Source: Bacteroidales bacterium (GTDB taxonomy: Bacteria; Bacteroidota; Bacteroidia; Bacteroidales; JAADGE01). From it: a stretch of 64,000 bases of DNA. The DNA lies in contig JAIORQ010000084.1 of the NCBI GenBank assembly GCA_021108035.1, positions 1 to 64,000 on the forward strand, in the 5' to 3' direction. Each line of letters starts with the position of its first letter. Positions within the stretch are counted from its first letter, which is position 1. The translations under genes and the position numbers were made by a program. The notes under the pieces are model-generated. The model had not been told where the DNA came from. It did not search any database and saw only the letters and a program-made list of their open reading frames with translations. Of this stretch, positions 25,404 through 34,018 are shown one piece after another.

Positions 25404-26747
25404 TTATTTTACAACATTAATTTTATATCCCGTAAGTTCTTCTTTTGTAGTAACTTGTTCAATTCTTATGAAGTATTTGCCTGATTTGATGTTATTTAAT
25501 TTAATAATTTTAAGTTTAGAATCAGAAGAAATATTTAATTCTGATATTATTCCTGAATTGCTGAAAACAGAAATTTTAATATCAGTAAGAGGATATTTTG
25601 ATTCAGAAATTGAAATTGTAATATCTTGTTTTTTTATTGTATTCAGATTAAAGTATAACCAATCAATATAATCAATTAAGTCTGCTTTCTTTTTTCCTGT
25701 ACATATTAAATGAAATGTATGAGTTTGAGGTGTATTGAAGAAAATTTCAGAAGCAATTTCCCGAGCATCATCAGGTTCATAATAATCAAAGTCAAAATTC
25801 TTTGCATTATCAGATCGTGTACTCCATATGTTATTATATTTATTTCTTGAAGCAGTCTCCAACATAACAGCAATTTGTCCGTTTGTAAAATTATTTCTGC
25901 ATTCACGATTTTTTGGATAGGACATTATATTATTTGTAGCAGGTTTATATACTTCTCCGTATTTATCTTTAACATTCCAACCGGTATAATGACATTTATC
26001 GTCAGTATATCTTGATAAATTTGGTTCGGCAGGAGTATCACAAAGACCGTCACCTTTTCTTTCACACATTTTTATATTTGAAGCTCTTATTGTTCTTGTT
26101 CTGCTGACAGGTTCTTGTTTAAATTTTATTTTCCAGTATTTATGCGGATGATCCAATCCGAAGTAATGTCCTATTTCATGGGTGAGAGTTGAACTTGATA
26201 CACCTTTTGCAATTATTACACCTTTAGTTAATGAATTGAAAGTACCCGAATAATTACGATTTAATGAAAAAGTTTTATTCCATTTTAATTTCTCGGCTAC
26301 ATGTACATTTACACAAGCTTTTGAACGTCTTATAAGTGTTTGAAAAGGTGCTTGAGAAATATAATTTAATTTAAAAAGTCTGTTCTTATCAATATATTCA
26401 TAATCAGGCCTTAAATAAAATCTAAAACCGGTATTATTAATTGAATGATAATAATTCAAATGTCTGATATGATCTTTCACAGCGGTGAGAGATATTCCGT
26501 CTTTTCCGTTACTTCTTCTGTAAATCCAAAATTTTACCGGAACTCTGTACAGTATATTGTTTATACTCGAATCACATTTACAAGAATCAAGAAAATTATT
26601 CAGATATTTATTATTATTAATCCGCGGTTTCCTTTTTAAATTAATAATATTATCGTCAAAACCGCATAATTCATCTTGAATTATTTGTGAATTTGATAAT
26701 AACGGAATACAAAAAAAAATCAGTAATAAGTATTTTTTAAACAGCAT
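25404..26747 (-). CDS. Secreted M43 (pappalysin-like) zinc metalloprotease
   Basis: 447 residues with signal peptide (about 1-20, ending SNSQ). The catalytic site is LTHEIGHYFGLDHPHK, the HExxHxxGxxH zinc motif; downstream come GDGLCDTPAEPN, characteristic of the M43 family, and the Met-turn NIMSYPKNRECR. The enzyme should be exported and cleave proteins or peptides outside the cell. The C-terminal ~120 residues form a beta-rich PPC-like domain (FHLICTGKKKADLIDYIDWLYFNL ...GKYFIRIEQV), without a typical T9SS tail, so retention in the periplasm or release by another route is possible. A good promoter lies at 26789-26821. Confidence 0.85.
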   Translation of the reverse strand: MLFKKYLLLIFFCIPLLSNSQIIQDELCGFDDNIINLKRKPRINNNKYLNNFLDSCKCDSSINNILYRVPVKFWIYRRSNGKDGISLTAVKDHIRHLNYYHSINNTGFRFYLRPDYEYIDKNRLFKLNYISQAPFQTLIRRSKACVNVHVAEKLKWNKTFSLNRNYSGTFNSLTKGVIIAKGVSSSTLTHEIGHYFGLDHPHKYWKIKFKQEPVSRTRTIRASNIKMCERKGDGLCDTPAEPNLSRYTDDKCHYTGWNVKDKYGEVYKPATNNIMSYPKNRECRNNFTNGQIAVMLETASRNKYNNIWSTRSDNAKNFDFDYYEPDDAREIASEIFFNTPQTHTFHLICTGKKKADLIDYIDWLYFNLNTIKKQDITISISESKYPLTDIKISVFSNSGIISELNISSDSKLKIIKLNNIKSGKYFIRIEQVTTKEELTGYKINVVK

Positions 26748-26788
26748 ATATTAGATTAACAAATAAAAAATAAAATGCCCTAATAAGG

Positions 26789-26821
26789 CAAAGATAAAAA
26801 ATTTAAGGTTTAAAGTTCAAA
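26789..26821 (-). promoter_or_regulatory. Bacteroidota-type promoter of the M43 protease gene
   Basis: On the minus strand TTTG (26821-26818), a 21-nt spacer and TATCTTTG (26796-26789). It lies about 42 bp before the ATG. Confidence 0.6.
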
Positions 26822-26948
26822 GTTTAAAGTTTTCTGCCGGCAGACAGAAAAATTTAAGATTTATAAAAATTGAAAAACAAATTTTGAATTCATCTGAATT
26901 TTTTGCAATTTTACTTTTTTTAAAAAATAATCTATAAAATTATTAATT

Positions 26949-27698
26949 ATGAAAAGAATTACAATAATATTTTTACTGACACTATCAATCGGATTTTCAT
27001 CTTGTGATATTCTTCAACAAATTGTTGATGATGCAGGCGGCGGAACCGGATTAACTGATTCGGAAATTATTGCCGGTTTAAAAGAAGCATTAATTGAAGG
27101 AACAGTCTCTTCCGTAAAGGTATTAAATGCTACCGACGGCTATTTTAAAGATAATGCAGTTAAGATATTATTACCGCCAGAAGCAAATGTAATTGTTGAA
27201 AATATTCAAAAAGTTCCCGGAATAGGTCAAAAAACAATTGATGATCTTGTATTTAAAATAAATCGTGCTGCCGAAGATGCAGCATCAGAAGCAAAACCCA
27301 TTTTCATTGATGCCGTTAAATCAATGACTATTCAAGACGGAATGACCATCTTAAAAGGGAGTAACACAGCAGCAACGAACTATTTAAAAAGTAAAACATA
27401 TAATAAACTTGTTTCGAAATTTGCGCCGAAAATTAACACATCATTAAATAAAAAATTGGTAGGTAATGTATCTGCCGGCAGTGCTTGGACAAAAACTACT
27501 TCTTTATATAACAAAGTTGCCCCGATTATAGGAAAACCTAAAGTAACTACTGACCTTGGAGCCTATGTAACCAAAAAAGCATTAAACGGTTTATTCTTAA
27601 AAGTAGGAGAAGAGGAAAAAAAGATAAGAGCAAATCCTTATGCATATGTAAGCGAAATTATTAAAAAAGTATTCGGATATGCTAAAAAGAATTTTTAA
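26949..27698 (+). CDS. DUF4197 lipoprotein
   Basis: 249 residues with lipobox FSSC (Cys about 19). The mature sequence (LTDSEIIAGLKEALIEGTVSSV, ATDGYFKDNAVKILLPPEA, DAVKSMTIQDGMTILKG, ATNYLKSKT) matches the DUF4197 family, an all-helical envelope protein of unknown function found widely in Proteobacteria and Bacteroidota. It is monocistronic and followed at once by an intrinsic terminator. No catalytic motif is visible. Confidence 0.8.
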   Translation: MKRITIIFLLTLSIGFSSCDILQQIVDDAGGGTGLTDSEIIAGLKEALIEGTVSSVKVLNATDGYFKDNAVKILLPPEANVIVENIQKVPGIGQKTIDDLVFKINRAAEDAASEAKPIFIDAVKSMTIQDGMTILKGSNTAATNYLKSKTYNKLVSKFAPKINTSLNKKLVGNVSAGSAWTKTTSLYNKVAPIIGKPKVTTDLGAYVTKKALNGLFLKVGEEEKKIRANPYAYVSEIIKKVFGYAKKNF

Positions 27699-27705
27699 AC
27701 ACTTT

Positions 27706-27732
27706 ACCGAGGATTTTATTCTCGGTTTTTTA
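27706..27732 (+). terminator. Intrinsic terminator after the DUF4197 gene
   Basis: The stem ACCGAG/CTCGGT with a 9-nt loop is followed by TTTTTT. It begins 8 bp after the stop codon. Confidence 0.8.
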
Positions 27733-27767
27733 TTTAAATAAAAGCCGCGAATACACGAATAAACCTG

Positions 27768-27790
27768 CCTACAGGCAGGCAGGCAGGCAA
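27768..27790. repeat. CAGGCAGG short repeat with palindrome
   Basis: CCTGCCTACAGGCAGG followed by two more AGGC-type units. It is a short GC-rich palindrome in an AT-rich context, of a type often scattered in Bacteroidota genomes. Confidence 0.5.
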
Positions 27791-27858
27791 TTAAGCACTA
27801 AACACTCTTTGTTTCAGTAAAAGACTGACATATAACAATATAACTAAATTATTTTCGA

Positions 27859-29175
27859 ATGAAAAAAGATACACCAATTGATTCAAATGTAGTAAAAAGA
27901 ATTTTAAGTGAAATGCCTTTTGATGATATAGGGGATGCTTCTATAAGAGAAATTGTCAGATTAGCCGGTATGATAGAAGAAGAAACCGGAGAGAAATATA
28001 TCAGAATGGAAATGGGTGTTCCGGGCATTGATGTGAGGGAGATAGCACTTGAAGCGGAGATTAAAGCTTTTAAAGCAGGTTATGCATCGAAATATGCACC
28101 AATTATTGGTATAGCTCCCTTAAAAAATGAGATATCAAGATTTGTTAAATTGTATTTAGATATTGATATTGATCCTGAATATTGTTTTACATCTGTTGGT
28201 TCGGCTCAAGGAAGTATTGCTTTATTTATGGTAGCAAACAGGACATATACTAATCGCAGAGGAGTATTATTTATTGATCCGGGGTTTCCTGTTCAAAAAC
28301 TGCAAATTAAAGTTTTGGGATATGAATATGATACTTTTGATGTTTTTAATTACAGAGGCAAAAAACTTAAAGCAAAATTGGAAGAATTCATTGTTGAAAA
28401 AAAAATCAGTTCCATTTTATATTCAAATCCAAACAATCCTGCATGGATAAGTTTTACTGAAGAAGAATTGCAAATTGTCGGAGAACTTGCTACAAAACAT
28501 AATCTTGTAATAATAGAAGATTTGGCATATTTCGGTATGGATTTCAGAAAAGATTATTCAATTCCGGGCAAAGCTCCATATCAGCCTACAGTAGCAAGAT
28601 ACACAGATAATTGGACGATGCTTATCTCAAGCTCAAAGGCTTTTAGTTATGCAGGACAAAGAGTTGGTATGTTGGTTGTTTCAGAAAAACTTTATAAAAG
28701 TAAATTTCCTGATTTAAAACGTTTCTTTTCAACTGAACAATTCGGACATTCATTAATTTATAATGCATTATATACACTTTCTGCAGGAGTCTCTCATACA
28801 CCGCAATACGGCTTAACAGCATTACTGAAAGCAGTTAATGACGGAGATTATAATTATCGTGATGATGTAAAGATATACGGAGAACGTGCAAAAGTTATGA
28901 AAAAGATGTTTTTAAAATACGGGTTTAAATTTGTTTATGATAATGATTTGGGAGAGCCTATTGCTGACGGATTTTATTTTACATTTTCGTATCCCGGAAT
29001 GACCGGAAGTGAGTTGTTAGAAAATTTAATATATCACGGTATTAGTGCTATTGCATTGCAAACAACCGGAAGTGAAAGACATGAAGGCTTACGTGCCTGT
29101 GTGTCGCAAGTTGGTAAAGAACTGTTTCCTTTATTAGAGGAGAGACTTAAGAAGTTTCATGAGAACTTTGGGTAA
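27859..29175 (+). CDS. PLP-dependent aminotransferase, class I/II
   Basis: 438 residues of fold type I. The region SNPNNPAWISFTEEEL (around residue 195) is the substrate- and cofactor-contacting N-P pair, VIIEDLAYFGMDFR (about 217-230) holds the Asp and Tyr that contact the pyridine ring and its oxygen, and SSSKAFSYAGQRVGML (about 255-270) contains the Schiff-base Lys. A late Arg in GLRACVS would bind the substrate carboxylate. The N-terminal extension (about 40 residues before EMGVPGID) is longer than in AspC. The specificity (aspartate, aromatic or other) cannot be fixed. The gene stands alone between a terminator and a convergent flavin reductase gene. Confidence 0.8.
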   Translation: MKKDTPIDSNVVKRILSEMPFDDIGDASIREIVRLAGMIEEETGEKYIRMEMGVPGIDVREIALEAEIKAFKAGYASKYAPIIGIAPLKNEISRFVKLYLDIDIDPEYCFTSVGSAQGSIALFMVANRTYTNRRGVLFIDPGFPVQKLQIKVLGYEYDTFDVFNYRGKKLKAKLEEFIVEKKISSILYSNPNNPAWISFTEEELQIVGELATKHNLVIIEDLAYFGMDFRKDYSIPGKAPYQPTVARYTDNWTMLISSSKAFSYAGQRVGMLVVSEKLYKSKFPDLKRFFSTEQFGHSLIYNALYTLSAGVSHTPQYGLTALLKAVNDGDYNYRDDVKIYGERAKVMKKMFLKYGFKFVYDNDLGEPIADGFYFTFSYPGMTGSELLENLIYHGISAIALQTTGSERHEGLRACVSQVGKELFPLLEERLKKFHENFG

Positions 29176-29293
29176 GGTTAGGGTTAAAGTCTGTTTAATA
29201 AGTTAAGTTGGCTCTACTGTTATTTTAACGGGTAATTGATAAATGCGATAATGCTTAAATGCTATTAGTGTTCTGTGATCTTTTAGATTAACC

Positions 29294-29315
29294 TTTAAGC
29301 GGTTACAACCGCTAA
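29294..29315. repeat. Short palindrome AGCGGTTACAACCGCT
   Basis: AGCGGTT-AC-AACCGCT in the 180-bp gap between two convergent genes. It could serve as a bidirectional hairpin and is of the scattered-palindrome type seen elsewhere in the window. Confidence 0.5.
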
Positions 29316-29355
29316 AAGGTGGAGTGAAAATGTTTGCTTTTTAGCTAAACTGTAA

Positions 29356-29937
29356 TTATGACTTATCTTTCTTGACCGAATATCCGAAATGACCGATTCT
29401 TTTTCCTAATATATAATAATAACTGTGAGAATAAGCTAACAAATTTGCCTTATCCAATCTTAATTTATTTGTTCTCGGATCAAGAAGTTTTTCATCAATA
29501 TTAACATTTACAACATCGGCAATAAACATATCATGTGAACCGAGCGGAATGATTTGTTTTACTTTGCACTCAATATTTACAGGGGATTCTCCAATTAAAA
29601 CTGTATTTATTTTTCTTGCCGGAACAGGAGTTAAACGGCTTTCTTTGAATTTATCTATATTTTTTCCTGATTTAACACCATTGAAATCAGTTGCATAAGC
29701 TAATTTGTCAGTTGTTAGATTTACTACAAATTCCATATTTTTTTTTATGATATTATATGAATGTCTTTCCGGACGAACTGATATATACAACATCGGCGGA
29801 TTTGTGTTAATAGTACCTGTCCATGAAATAGTAATGATGTTATATTCATCAGGTGTAGAACCGCAACTTACCATAACGGCAGGTAAAGGGTAAAGCATAT
29901 TTCCGGGGTTCCATTCTATTTTGTTTATTTGTTTCAT
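29356..29937 (-). CDS. Flavin reductase-like (flavoredoxin) protein
   Basis: 193 residues of the split-barrel FMN-binding flavin reductase family. Visible features are the N-terminal MLYPLPAVMVSC strand, NIITISWTGTINTNPP (substrate and FMN contact loop), YISVRPERHSYNIIKKN and EFVVNLTTDKLA, in the order usual for flavoredoxin and related reductases of about 190 residues. It probably binds FMN and reduces flavin or another acceptor with NAD(P)H or a protein donor, in the cytoplasm. It is a single gene, with a pseudogene fragment upstream. The partner oxygenase or reductase is not evident. Confidence 0.8.
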   Translation of the reverse strand: MKQINKIEWNPGNMLYPLPAVMVSCGSTPDEYNIITISWTGTINTNPPMLYISVRPERHSYNIIKKNMEFVVNLTTDKLAYATDFNGVKSGKNIDKFKESRLTPVPARKINTVLIGESPVNIECKVKQIIPLGSHDMFIADVVNVNIDEKLLDPRTNKLRLDKANLLAYSHSYYYILGKRIGHFGYSVKKDKS

Positions 29938-29942
29938 CTGTT

Positions 29943-30172
29943 TTACATTGTTACATTGTTGAATTGTTTCATTGCTTTTTTGATAAAGGAAATCCTCCTC
30001 TTAACTTGTGAGTTTCCAAACTTACTTTTGAATTCTTTTGCAAGTTGTTTTGCCAATGTAGTTTTTCCGCATTGCCGAGGAACTGTAATTCCGACAACAG
30101 GAAAATAATTGGTTAATAGTGATTTTATTTTTTTTGAGTGTATCTTATAATCTGTCTGTGAATATCTGTCCG
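29943..30172 (-). pseudogene. AAA/DUF4143-type ATPase N-terminal fragment
   Basis: On the minus strand a frame without a start codon reads ...KSLLTNYFPVVGITVPRQ then CGKTTLAKQLAKEF, the Walker A region of AAA_14/DUF4143 ATPases, and then a short tail to a stop at 29943-29945. It resembles the start of the complete ATPase gene next upstream (NPVTAILGARQTGKTTLAK) but is a different lineage. About 300 codons are missing. The rest, up to 30466, is AT-rich without recognisable content. Confidence 0.6.
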
Positions 30173-30466
30173 GTTAGAACCTAAATTTCACGCTAAAATT
30201 ATAAACATTTTATAAAATTTAAATATATTGAGTTGGTATTTTGTAATTTTACTAAGCATATTGCCTTTGTTTTTTGTCATATTATGATGATTATTGGCTT
30301 GGTTTTTTTGTAAAATATTATAATATTAATATATATCCTTTATATTCGGTTGATAATATTGTAAGTTTATGATTTTTAAATAAAAACAGAGGTTTAACAA
30401 ATAAATATATATAGTCTTTTCTAAATTTGAATATTATACTATTTCTTTCATCTTCACTCCCAAAGT

Positions 30467-31633
30467 TTACCAAACTCTTTTTGATAGATTTTTCAGGCAT
30501 AGAAATTCATTAATCGGATATACCCACACATTATTTTTATATGGATAGGCTGTTTTTATCGGAGCAATAATAAATGCTTTGTCTGTTTTTAAATCTTCAA
30601 GAGCATTCCAAAAGCCTTTTGAAACAGACGGACTTGACGATGTTTTAAATTCTATTGCTATTTTTTCATTTGCTTTTGTTAATACCAAATCTATTTCGTT
30701 GCCGTTTGAAGTTCTGTAATAAAAGGCTTCCCAATTTTTGAATGTATTAATAATATTTTCAATGCACAGCACTTCCCATGAACTGCCGAAAACAGGGTGT
30801 GTAAATAATTCGTTATAATTATTTATATTTAATAATGAATTTAATATTCCCGTATCTCTAATGTATATTTTCGGACTTTTAATAAGTCTTTTTTTTATAT
30901 TGATATGAAACGGTTGTAATATTCTCAACATATATGTACCGGAAAGTATGTCAATGTATTTTCTTATAGTAGTGTCGCTATATCCCATAGAATTAGATAA
31001 TTGAGAATAATTTAGCGTTTGTCCGTTAAGATGTGCAATCATTTTCCAAAGCCTGTTTAAGGTTTCCGGCGGAATGTTAAACCCGAAATTACGTAAATCT
31101 CTTTCAAGGAAAGTCAAAATAAAGTTCTTTCTCCAATTATTACTTAACTCATCATCTGCGGCTAAAAGACTTAAAGGAAAACCGCCTTTTTGCCAATAAT
31201 TTTCTAAGCTGTATTTATCTGATATTTCGGAAAGTAAAAACGGAGATAATTCAAAATAGGCAATTCGTCCTGCTAAACTTTCCGATGATTGTCTTAGCAA
31301 ATCCGGAGATGCTGAACCTGTAATTAAGAATTTATTATTATACTCATTGTCGTCAATTATACTTCTTAGAACGGGAAATAAATTAGGCATTAGTTGAATT
31401 TCGTCAAGACAAATTAGTTTATTATTATTTATTTTGAAAAAACTTTCAGCATCAATCAGCATATTTTTATCCGATGGCTTTTCTAAATCAAGATAAAGAG
31501 CAGTTTTATAGCTTTGTAATATTTCCTTTGCAAGAGTTGTTTTGCCTGTTTGCCTTGCTCCGAGAATTGCTGTAACCGGGTTTGAATTCAGGCTTTTCTC
31601 AATATTTATTGTTATTTGTCTTTTATAAAACAT
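30467..31633 (-). CDS. AAA_14/DUF4143 family ATPase
   Basis: 388 residues. Walker A is GARQTGKTTLAKE (about 25-37), Walker B is LICLDEIQ (about 72-79), the sensor is FLITGSAS, and there is a C-terminal DUF4143 region (about 200-330) ending in a nuclease-like EIDLVLTKANEKIAIEFKTS block, where E, D and E-x-K resemble a PD-(D/E)XK core. The family is very common in Bacteroidota and of unclear function; ideas include defence or a toxin-like role. It is a single gene with its own promoter. A decayed relative lies downstream, suggesting turnover of this family at the locus. Confidence 0.8.
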   Translation of the reverse strand: MFYKRQITINIEKSLNSNPVTAILGARQTGKTTLAKEILQSYKTALYLDLEKPSDKNMLIDAESFFKINNNKLICLDEIQLMPNLFPVLRSIIDDNEYNNKFLITGSASPDLLRQSSESLAGRIAYFELSPFLLSEISDKYSLENYWQKGGFPLSLLAADDELSNNWRKNFILTFLERDLRNFGFNIPPETLNRLWKMIAHLNGQTLNYSQLSNSMGYSDTTIRKYIDILSGTYMLRILQPFHINIKKRLIKSPKIYIRDTGILNSLLNINNYNELFTHPVFGSSWEVLCIENIINTFKNWEAFYYRTSNGNEIDLVLTKANEKIAIEFKTSSSPSVSKGFWNALEDLKTDKAFIIAPIKTAYPYKNNVWVYPINEFLCLKNLSKRVW

Positions 31634-31647
31634 ATTGTAAATTTTAA

Positions 31648-31678
31648 CAAAGATAAGAATAAACTATGTAATTTCAAA
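31648..31678 (-). promoter_or_regulatory. Promoter of the AAA/DUF4143 ATPase gene
   Basis: On the minus strand TTTG (31678-31675), a 19-nt spacer and TATCTTTG (31655-31648). It lies 15 bp before the ATG, so the leader is very short or absent. It overlaps the inverted repeat at 31660-31704. Confidence 0.6.
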
Positions 31679-31704
31679 TCTTAAGTTTGGAATTACATAG
31701 TTTA
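31660..31704. repeat. 14-bp perfect inverted repeat overlapping a promoter
   Basis: TAAACTATGTAATT and AATTACATAGTTTA are separated by 17 nt. It covers the -33 to -7 spacer of the ATPase promoter, so it could be an operator, or a terminator of the upstream SpoIIE gene's surroundings. Confidence 0.5.
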
Positions 31705-31827
31705 TGTTCGACAATATATTCTTAAGCTAACAGAAATAACAGCATGTATTGACGATGGTTTTTATGGTAACCGGGTTTAAAATTGATTCCGGCACCTTCC
31801 GAAATATATTAATCTGTCTTAAATATT

Positions 31828-33396
31828 TTATATCCTTATCCCAACAACTATAACATCATCAATTTGATCTATGTTGCCTCGCCAATCTTCAAAATGTTTA
31901 TTGAGGATTTGTTTTTGTTCAGGCATTGGTTTTTCAGATATTGTGAGCAACAGGTTTTTAAAATTTTTGGTTTTGAATTTACCGCCTTTTTCTCCTCCGA
32001 ATTGATCAGCATATCCATCAGAGAAAGTATATAAACAATCACCTTTTTGAAGTTGAAAATGTTGAGTTTCAAATTCTTTTTCAATCAAGTGAATAGCAAT
32101 TGGTTGGCGGTCGGCTTTTATCTCAATAATTGAATTTTCGGATGAATGAATGTCAGAATAAATTTTAATTTTTTCTGTCTCTCTTAACTTATCATTTTTT
32201 ATTCCTGAATCTTCATTTCTGATAATATAAAGCGGATTGTAAGCTCCTGAGAATTGTAACTCAAGTGTTTCATCATCAATTATGTAGAATGCAATGTCCA
32301 TGCCGTCTTTTTGTTCACCGTCTTTGCCTTCTTGTTTAAGTGATTTTTTTATTTTTGCCCTTAATCTATTTAGCATTTCGCCTGAATTATCAAGGCTTCT
32401 GCGAGTAACGACTTCGTTTAAGAATGAACTTCCGAGCATACTCATAAATGCTCCGGGTACACCATGTCCGGTACAATCGGCAACAGCAACAATTGTAAAA
32501 TTTTTGATTTGTTTTATCCAATAAAAATCACCACTTACAATATCACGAGGTTTGAACAGTATAAAATGTTCAGGCAGAACTTCATTGATAAACTCTTCTG
32601 AAGGTAACACTGCTTTTTGGATGCGTTTGGCGTAGTTTATACTTGAAATTATTTCTTCTTTTTGTTCATTGGCATGGTCACGTTGAATTTCAATTTCTTC
32701 TTTTTGGGTATTTACTTCTTCAATAAGCTGATGTAATTCTTCATTTTTCTCTTCAATTTCATGTTTTTGATAATTGACTTTAACAAGAGTATCTTTTAAT
32801 TTATCTTCGGCACGTTTTCTTAAAACAACTTCTTTTTGAAATTCTCGACTCCAAATAAGATAGCTTAAAACAAAAAAGATACTTCCTGTGAACAGCAGTT
32901 CATTTGCCCCGGGGTATTGCATTAATTTAAATAAGATGCCGATAATTAATCCAATTTTCCCGATTAAATCCGAAAGACTTAATATGACTGCATTTCTTGA
33001 ATCGCGAGCATAATATTTCCATTTTTCGAACTTGTTGATAAATGCCAAAGGCCCGACCAAAAAAGCCAACATAAAACTTCCTGATACAATAAAAATACCA
33101 GCTCCGGGTAAATGAAATATTTTGAAAAATATTCCAAAACCAATAATTGAAAAACTTAATATATTAAAAATTGTGATTGTCTTTTTCCGTGATTTATCAG
33201 GTTTATTAAAAAACATAAACGGAATTCCTATAGTAGCAAAAAATAAAATCAAAAGCGAAGACGGAATAATAATTGAATCATCATTTTTTTCAGTTGTAAA
33301 TAAGTACAGCATTAATAAAATGATTAAGATAATGCTAATTCCAAATGATATAAGTCCGGCTTTTTTTGTATGTTTATAATTTTGTATTTTCTTCAT
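31828..33396 (-). CDS. Membrane SpoIIE/PP2C-type protein phosphatase
   Basis: 522 residues. Six or seven membrane segments occupy about residues 12-195, then a coiled coil rich in E and K (about 195-255, including IEEVNTQKEEIEIQRDHANE), then a SpoIIE-type phosphatase domain (about 265-522). Metal-binding acids are visible in IVSGDFYWIK and in VAVADCTGHGVPGAFMSMLG, and also in FSDGYADQFGG and DDVIVV near the end. These enzymes dephosphorylate Ser/Thr of partner proteins such as anti-sigma antagonists. The sensor is the membrane part, ligand unknown. No partner kinase or STAS protein is adjacent. Confidence 0.85.
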   Translation of the reverse strand: MKKIQNYKHTKKAGLISFGISIILIILLMLYLFTTEKNDDSIIIPSSLLILFFATIGIPFMFFNKPDKSRKKTITIFNILSFSIIGFGIFFKIFHLPGAGIFIVSGSFMLAFLVGPLAFINKFEKWKYYARDSRNAVILSLSDLIGKIGLIIGILFKLMQYPGANELLFTGSIFFVLSYLIWSREFQKEVVLRKRAEDKLKDTLVKVNYQKHEIEEKNEELHQLIEEVNTQKEEIEIQRDHANEQKEEIISSINYAKRIQKAVLPSEEFINEVLPEHFILFKPRDIVSGDFYWIKQIKNFTIVAVADCTGHGVPGAFMSMLGSSFLNEVVTRRSLDNSGEMLNRLRAKIKKSLKQEGKDGEQKDGMDIAFYIIDDETLELQFSGAYNPLYIIRNEDSGIKNDKLRETEKIKIYSDIHSSENSIIEIKADRQPIAIHLIEKEFETQHFQLQKGDCLYTFSDGYADQFGGEKGGKFKTKNFKNLLLTISEKPMPEQKQILNKHFEDWRGNIDQIDDVIVVGIRI

Positions 33397-33495
33397 AAAT
33401 TTTGTTTTGTATTAAAATTTACCAACTGTTTCTTTTGAATTGAATATCCAAAAATGTTAAATCCCGGTGCTAAAACTTTTTAATTCATAAATTCT

Positions 33496-33933
33496 TTATA
33501 TTCCTTCCATCACCTCCCAAAGCTTATCAAATTCCCTGCCGTATGCTTTTGCAACATCTTTACTGTCGGTTATTAAGATGTTTTCATAGTTTTTTGTTTC
33601 AGCACTGCGAGTCCAATTGTAACTTCCGGTAATTGTTATTGTATCGTCAATTACTGCAAATTTATGGTGCATGTGGGCAGAAGTAGTATCCAATTTAACA
33701 TCTATTCCCAACTTAGCAATATAATCAATATCGTTGCCCATATCATAGCGCTTATCGTTATCGGAAATAATCTTTATGTTTACTCCGTTTAATTGCATCT
33801 CTTTTACAGCATCCACAATTCGATTATCACTGATAGTAAAAACGCAGATTTTTGCTTTTCTCTTTGCATTTCTTAATGTGTCAACAATAGCGTTTAAGCA
33901 ATCGGTTCCGGGGCTGAAATATATTTTTGTCAT
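33496..33933 (-). CDS. Single-HKD phospholipase D-like nuclease
   Basis: 145 residues with one HKD motif: His 89, Lys 91 and Asp 96 in HMHHKFAVIDD, followed by the usual GSYNWT(R)SA block and a Glu/Asn tail (KNYENILI). A single motif and small size match Nuc-type endonucleases, which act as dimers. There is no clear signal peptide, so it is probably cytoplasmic, unlike Nuc. It stands alone between the phosphatase and the GlmU-like gene. Its target could be DNA, RNA or phospholipid. Confidence 0.8.
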   Translation of the reverse strand: MTKIYFSPGTDCLNAIVDTLRNAKRKAKICVFTISDNRIVDAVKEMQLNGVNIKIISDNDKRYDMGNDIDYIAKLGIDVKLDTTSAHMHHKFAVIDDTITITGSYNWTRSAETKNYENILITDSKDVAKAYGREFDKLWEVMEGI

Positions 33934-34018
33934 TGCCTTTTAGTAAAATAGTAATTTAGTAAAATAGTGAATTAGGGTGTTTGGATTTTGAAAATAATTA
34001 TCCGATTTACAATCGGCT

